From JACKBJ01 sp964549495 (GTDB lineage: Bacteria > Chloroflexota > Anaerolineae > Epilineales > Epilineaceae): a stretch of 25,620 bases of DNA. Shown here in pieces: positions 22,931-25,620 of the stretch (within the stretch, counting starts at the first letter, position 1; every line of letters starts with the position of its first letter). The notes below the pieces were generated by a model. That model had not been told where the DNA came from. It worked only from the letters and a program-made list of their open reading frames with translations, and made no database searches. Position numbers and translations under genes: made by a program. The stretch covers positions 1 through 25,620 of the forward strand of contig CAZJWJ010000078.1 in assembly GCA_964549495.1 (NCBI GenBank), given 5' to 3'.

Positions 22931-23898
22931 TGGCCACCGAGCGGGCCCCGGCCGGCCGCTCCGATCCGCCGCGCGTGCTGGCCTTGGTCGGTCCGACCGC
23001 GGTGGGCAAGACCGAATGGGCCATCCGACTCTGCCAGCATCTGAGTGGCGAGGTGGTTTCGCTGGACTCGCGCCAGATGTACCGCGGGATGGATATCGGA
23101 ACGGCCAAACCCACGCCTGCCGAGCGCGCCAAGGCCAGGCACCACCTGATCGACATCGCCGATCCGGATCGATCCTCGAGCTTGGCCGAGGTCCAGGCCC
23201 TGGCCTACGCCGCGATCGATGACATCGCCGAAGGGGGTGGCCTGCCCATCTTGGCCGGGGGCACCGGCCAGTACTTCCGGGCCGTCGTCGAAGGTTGGGA
23301 GATCCCTCGCGTGCCGCCCGATCCGGACCTCCGCACGGCCCTGGTCGAGCGCGCCGGCCGCGAGGGCCGCGCCGCCATTCACGCGGAGCTCGCGGCGGTC
23401 GATCCGCTCTCCGCGGCGCGCATCGATCCGCGCAACCTGCGGCGGGTGGTGCGCGCGCTGGAGGTCTACCACCACGCCGGCGAGCCGATCTCGGCCATAC
23501 AGGGGCGTTCGGCGCCGGCCTACGACTTCCGCCTGGCGGGGCTCCGGCGTGAGCGCAAGGCCCTCTACCGCCGCATCGACCAGCGGGTGGCCGACATGTT
23601 CGAGCGCGGTCTGGAGGACGAGGTCAGGCGCCTGATCGATCGCGGCTACGGCTTCGACTTGCCGGCCCTCTCGGCGGTCGGCTATCGGGAATGGCGCGCC
23701 TACTTCGAGGGCGAGATCGATCGCGAGGAGGTCCGGCGACAGATCGAGCGCAACACGCGCAAGCTGGTGCGGAGCCAGGGGGCCTGGTTCTCGGACGACG
23801 ATCCGCGCCTCCGTTGGTTCGACCTGGACGATCGGAGCACGGGCGAGCTGCTCGAAGCGATCCTGGGCTGGTTGCGCGCCAAGGATGCCGAAGGCTGA
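22930..23898 (+). CDS. miaA: tRNA dimethylallyltransferase MiaA
   Basis: MiaA adds a dimethylallyl group to N6 of A37 in tRNAs reading UNN codons. The 322 residues are the normal length. The P-loop GPTAVGKTE (21-29) is followed by VVSLDSRQMYRGMDIGTAKP, HHLIDIADPD, PILAGGTGQYFRAVVEG, DPRNLRRVVRALEVYHHAGEPIS, and the C-terminal RRLIDRGYGFDLPALSAVGYREW and QIERNTRKLVRSQGAWF. The ATG at 22930 overlaps the yraN stop (TGATG) and matches the family N-terminus, so the longer frame from 22666 is discarded. It is the last gene of the trmD run and converges with the ROK kinase gene across 33 nt without a clear terminator. Confidence 0.96.
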   Translation: MATERAPAGRSDPPRVLALVGPTAVGKTEWAIRLCQHLSGEVVSLDSRQMYRGMDIGTAKPTPAERAKARHHLIDIADPDRSSSLAEVQALAYAAIDDIAEGGGLPILAGGTGQYFRAVVEGWEIPRVPPDPDLRTALVERAGREGRAAIHAELAAVDPLSAARIDPRNLRRVVRALEVYHHAGEPISAIQGRSAPAYDFRLAGLRRERKALYRRIDQRVADMFERGLEDEVRRLIDRGYGFDLPALSAVGYREWRAYFEGEIDREEVRRQIERNTRKLVRSQGAWFSDDDPRLRWFDLDDRSTGELLEAILGWLRAKDAEG

Positions 23899-23931
23899 TG
23901 TTCGCACGACCCGGGCTCGACCGCGGCTGCC

Positions 23932-24906
23932 TCAGGCAACCCGCGCATGACATCCGGCGGCATGGCGCGCCGCGCCCACCAGCCCCGAGTCGTCTCCGAG
24001 GCCGGCCGGGAGCAGTCGGATCGCTCGCTCGGGCCAGGCCAAGACGAGCCGGGGTAGGTAGTCCAGGACCCTCGGGATCAACTGATCCCATGCATTTCGC
24101 GCCACGCCGCCGCCGATCACGACCCGCTCGGGATCCAGGAGGTTGATGGCGCCGGCAAGCGCCAATGCGAAGGCACGAGCCGCCTCCTCGACCAGCGCCT
24201 CGCAGCCCGCGTCGCCGTCGGCCGCGCGCCGGAGCACCAGGTCCGCGCTCCAGGCTGCATTCTCGGCCCCGCCCTTTCCGTTCTCCGGCTTCGATCGCGG
24301 TCCGAAGCGTTCGGCCGCGCGCGCGGCGATTCCGGTGCCGGAAGCCAGGGCCTCGGCGCAGCCGGGGTGGCCCAGCGCGCAGGTCGGCCCGCCGTCGCGG
24401 ACCACCAGGTGGCCGATCTCACCGGCCAGGCCGCGGGCGCCGGAGACGATCTCGCCCCGCGAGACCAGGCCACCGCCGATCCCGGTCGACCAGGTGACGT
24501 AGAGCAGCGGATCGGCATCCCGGCCGTTGCCGGCCCAGGATTCGCCGAGGGCCGCCAAGCTGGCGTCGTTGTGCACGTAGCAGGCGCGGCCACAGGCCTC
24601 GCGCACCGCATCGGCCAGGGGAAAGTCCTCGAAGCCCGGCAGGTTGGGCAAGCGATGGGTGATCCCGCGCAATGGATCCAGCGGACCGGGCGAGGCCATG
24701 CCGATGGGCTGATCGACCGGGATGTCCGAGGCGATCCGATCGATCAGCCTGGCGATGCAAGCGACCACCTCCGCGGGACCGCCGTCGGGCGTCTCGACCA
24801 ACCTTCGCGCGCCGATCGCGGCCGTGCGCGGATCGACCCTCGCCACGCGAAGATGCGTGCCTCCGAGGTCGACGGCCAGGATGTCATCTTGCCTGTTTTG
24901 GCTCAT
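23932..24906 (-). CDS. ROK-family sugar kinase (glucokinase-like)
   Basis: The 324-residue protein is a ROK (repressor/ORF/kinase) member without the N-terminal DNA-binding domain, so it is a kinase, probably of glucose or a related hexose. Visible are the ATP-site DLGGTHLRVA (13-22), catalytic D114 in YVHNDASLAALGE, the phosphate loop STGIGGGLVSRG, GEIGHLVV with H166, and the adenosine-site VVIGGGVA. The ROK zinc motif CxCGxxGC reads C176-A-L-G-H-P-G-C183, so the second Cys is Leu. The start at ATG 24906 has GGAGG nine bases upstream. It lies just past the hairpin at 24934-24972, so it is probably transcribed from its own start region rather than from the gene at 25007. Possible substrates include glucose released by trehalose cleavage, but that is inference. 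Confidence 0.91.
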   Translation of the reverse strand: MSQNRQDDILAVDLGGTHLRVARVDPRTAAIGARRLVETPDGGPAEVVACIARLIDRIASDIPVDQPIGMASPGPLDPLRGITHRLPNLPGFEDFPLADAVREACGRACYVHNDASLAALGESWAGNGRDADPLLYVTWSTGIGGGLVSRGEIVSGARGLAGEIGHLVVRDGGPTCALGHPGCAEALASGTGIAARAAERFGPRSKPENGKGGAENAAWSADLVLRRAADGDAGCEALVEEAARAFALALAGAINLLDPERVVIGGGVARNAWDQLIPRVLDYLPRLVLAWPERAIRLLPAGLGDDSGLVGAARHAAGCHARVA

Positions 24907-24933
24907 CTGGCTGCCTCCGCCGAGACGGTAACA

Positions 24934-24972
24934 GGAAGGGCCCCGTTCGCCAGCGGCGAACGGGGCCCTTCC
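24934..24972 (-). terminator. Strong intrinsic-type hairpin after the repeat-protein gene
   Basis: Bases 24934-24951 and 24955-24972 are perfect 18-bp complementary arms around a 3-nt loop. The hairpin lies 35 nt past the stop of the minus-strand gene at 25007 and 28 nt before the ROK start codon. On the minus strand it is followed by TGTTACC, a weak T-tract; the + side has none. It most likely ends transcription of the repeat protein. Confidence 0.85.
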
Positions 24973-25006
24973 GAGCGACCGTGGGTCGGTCGGGCGACCC
25001 GCGGGA

Positions 25007-25620
25007 TCAGTCGGCCTTGATGGCGTTGTAGATGGCCGAGTCGAGGGTGCCCAGCGGCGTAGCGTCGTTGACGATGACGGCCAGCGGCTGGTCGCTCTCG
25101 ATGGTGGCCGAGCCGTAGGTGTTCGGGCGATTCATGATGCCCTGAACGTTCGGCGGGTACCAGGTGTGCGAGCCGCTCGGGGCGATGGTCACCTGGCAGT
25201 CGGCGCCACAACCCGAGATCTCCACGCCGTTGGAGTCAGAGAAGGAGATCGTGGCGTTGGCCGGCGCGCTGCCGATGTTCATCGCCTGGATGCCGGTCGA
25301 CAGCTCGTCGCGGGTGTGCTTGTTGCGGAACAGCGGCAGGGCGACCTTGTTGGCGCCCTGCGCGGCCGAGACCGCGTTGTAGGCCGCCGAGGTGCCGTTG
25401 GGCAGGTCGGCGTCGTTGACGATGGCCAGCACGTTGCCGCCCGTCGCCTCGATCGTCGCCGAACCCAAGCAGCCCGAGGGCAGACCCGGGGCGCCGGCGC
25501 CGGGCGTCGAGCCACCCTGGTAGAAGACCACGCTCGAGCCGGCCGCGATGGTGGCCGCGCCACCGCCGTGGACCGTCGTGCCCGTGCAGGCCGGGGTCAG
25601 CGGCGAAGCGATGTAGGTGA
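25007..25620 (-). CDS. C-terminal part of a repeat-containing secreted/surface protein (5' end outside window)
   Basis: The frame is open to the right edge, and the apparent start near 25531 is only an internal GTG. The visible 204 residues or so contain two tandem copies of a module of about 100 residues. Each ends with the strand GSATIE...LA(I/V)IVNDA and a following 'YNA(V/I)' step; the second opens with ALPLFRNKHTRDELSTGIQAMNIGS. The last copy has CGADCQVTIAPSGSHTWYPPN with a close Cys pair. Such repeats are familiar to me from Chloroflexota and other surface proteins of unknown function. They resemble the four N-terminal repeats of the exported protein at 4725-7514. The gene ends in YNAIKAD without the LP tail. 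It is followed by a strong hairpin. It is probably exported, but the signal peptide is outside the window. Confidence 0.85.
   Translation of the reverse strand, partial: TYIASPLTPACTGTTVHGGGAATIAAGSSVVFYQGGSTPGAGAPGLPSGCLGSATIEATGGNVLAIVNDADLPNGTSAAYNAVSAAQGANKVALPLFRNKHTRDELSTGIQAMNIGSAPANATISFSDSNGVEISGCGADCQVTIAPSGSHTWYPPNVQGIMNRPNTYGSATIESDQPLAVIVNDATPLGTLDSAIYNAIKAD

Noticed and set aside
23899..23931. Hairpin between miaA and the ROK gene
   Set aside because: TGCCT-C-AGGCA gives five-base arms with a one-base loop, which cannot be distinguished from chance.

Overview
The window is about 25.6 kb of GC-rich bacterial chromosome (roughly 70% G+C by eye) with densely packed genes. It holds ordinary housekeeping genes (rlmH, proS, trmD, rplS, rnhB, yraN, miaA), a trehalose cluster, and a group of large secreted proteins. 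I infer a member of the Chloroflexota (Anaerolineae- or Caldilineae-like). The reasons are secreted beta-helix proteins with choice-of-anchor-Q type ends, roughly 100-residue beta repeats, and C-terminal tails of the kind LP-hydrophobic-basic. No rRNA, tRNA, CRISPR array, insertion sequence or phage gene is visible, and no lineage marker settles the assignment.

Region by region. (1) 1-2970: the 3' part of a large secreted right-handed beta-helix protein on +. (2) 3011-4568: a two-gene minus-strand unit, a GtrB/DPM-like membrane glycosyltransferase followed by rlmH. (3) 4725-8844: two tandem + genes for exported proteins; the second is a paralogue of the C-terminal half of the first. (4) 8870-11422: a convergent minus-strand gene for a large exported protein I cannot assign. 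(5) 11623-18787: a + strand run of proS, an MTA/SAH-type deaminase, otsA, and an otsB fused to a GH15 trehalase/glucoamylase-like enzyme. Junctions are 4-nt overlaps or a 12-nt gap. (6) 18811-20295: a membrane-anchored M23 metallopeptidase on minus, whose start codon overlaps the trmD ATG on the other strand. (7) 20294-23898: trmD-rplS-rnhB-yraN-miaA, a translation and RNA maintenance operon. (8) 23932-24906: a ROK-family sugar kinase on minus. (9) 25007 to the window edge: the 3' end of a repeat-containing surface protein on minus, closed by a perfect 18-bp hairpin terminator.

How the parts relate. OtsA makes trehalose-6-phosphate, the OtsB half of the next protein removes the phosphate, and the GH15 half probably cleaves trehalose or a related alpha-glucoside. 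The ROK kinase 5 kb away could phosphorylate the glucose released. TrmD, RlmH and MiaA are rRNA/tRNA modification enzymes close to L19 and ProRS. The least explained content is the secreted set at 1-11422 and 25007-25620. Its members share repeat modules and a short C-terminal LP tail that may be a sorting or anchoring element.
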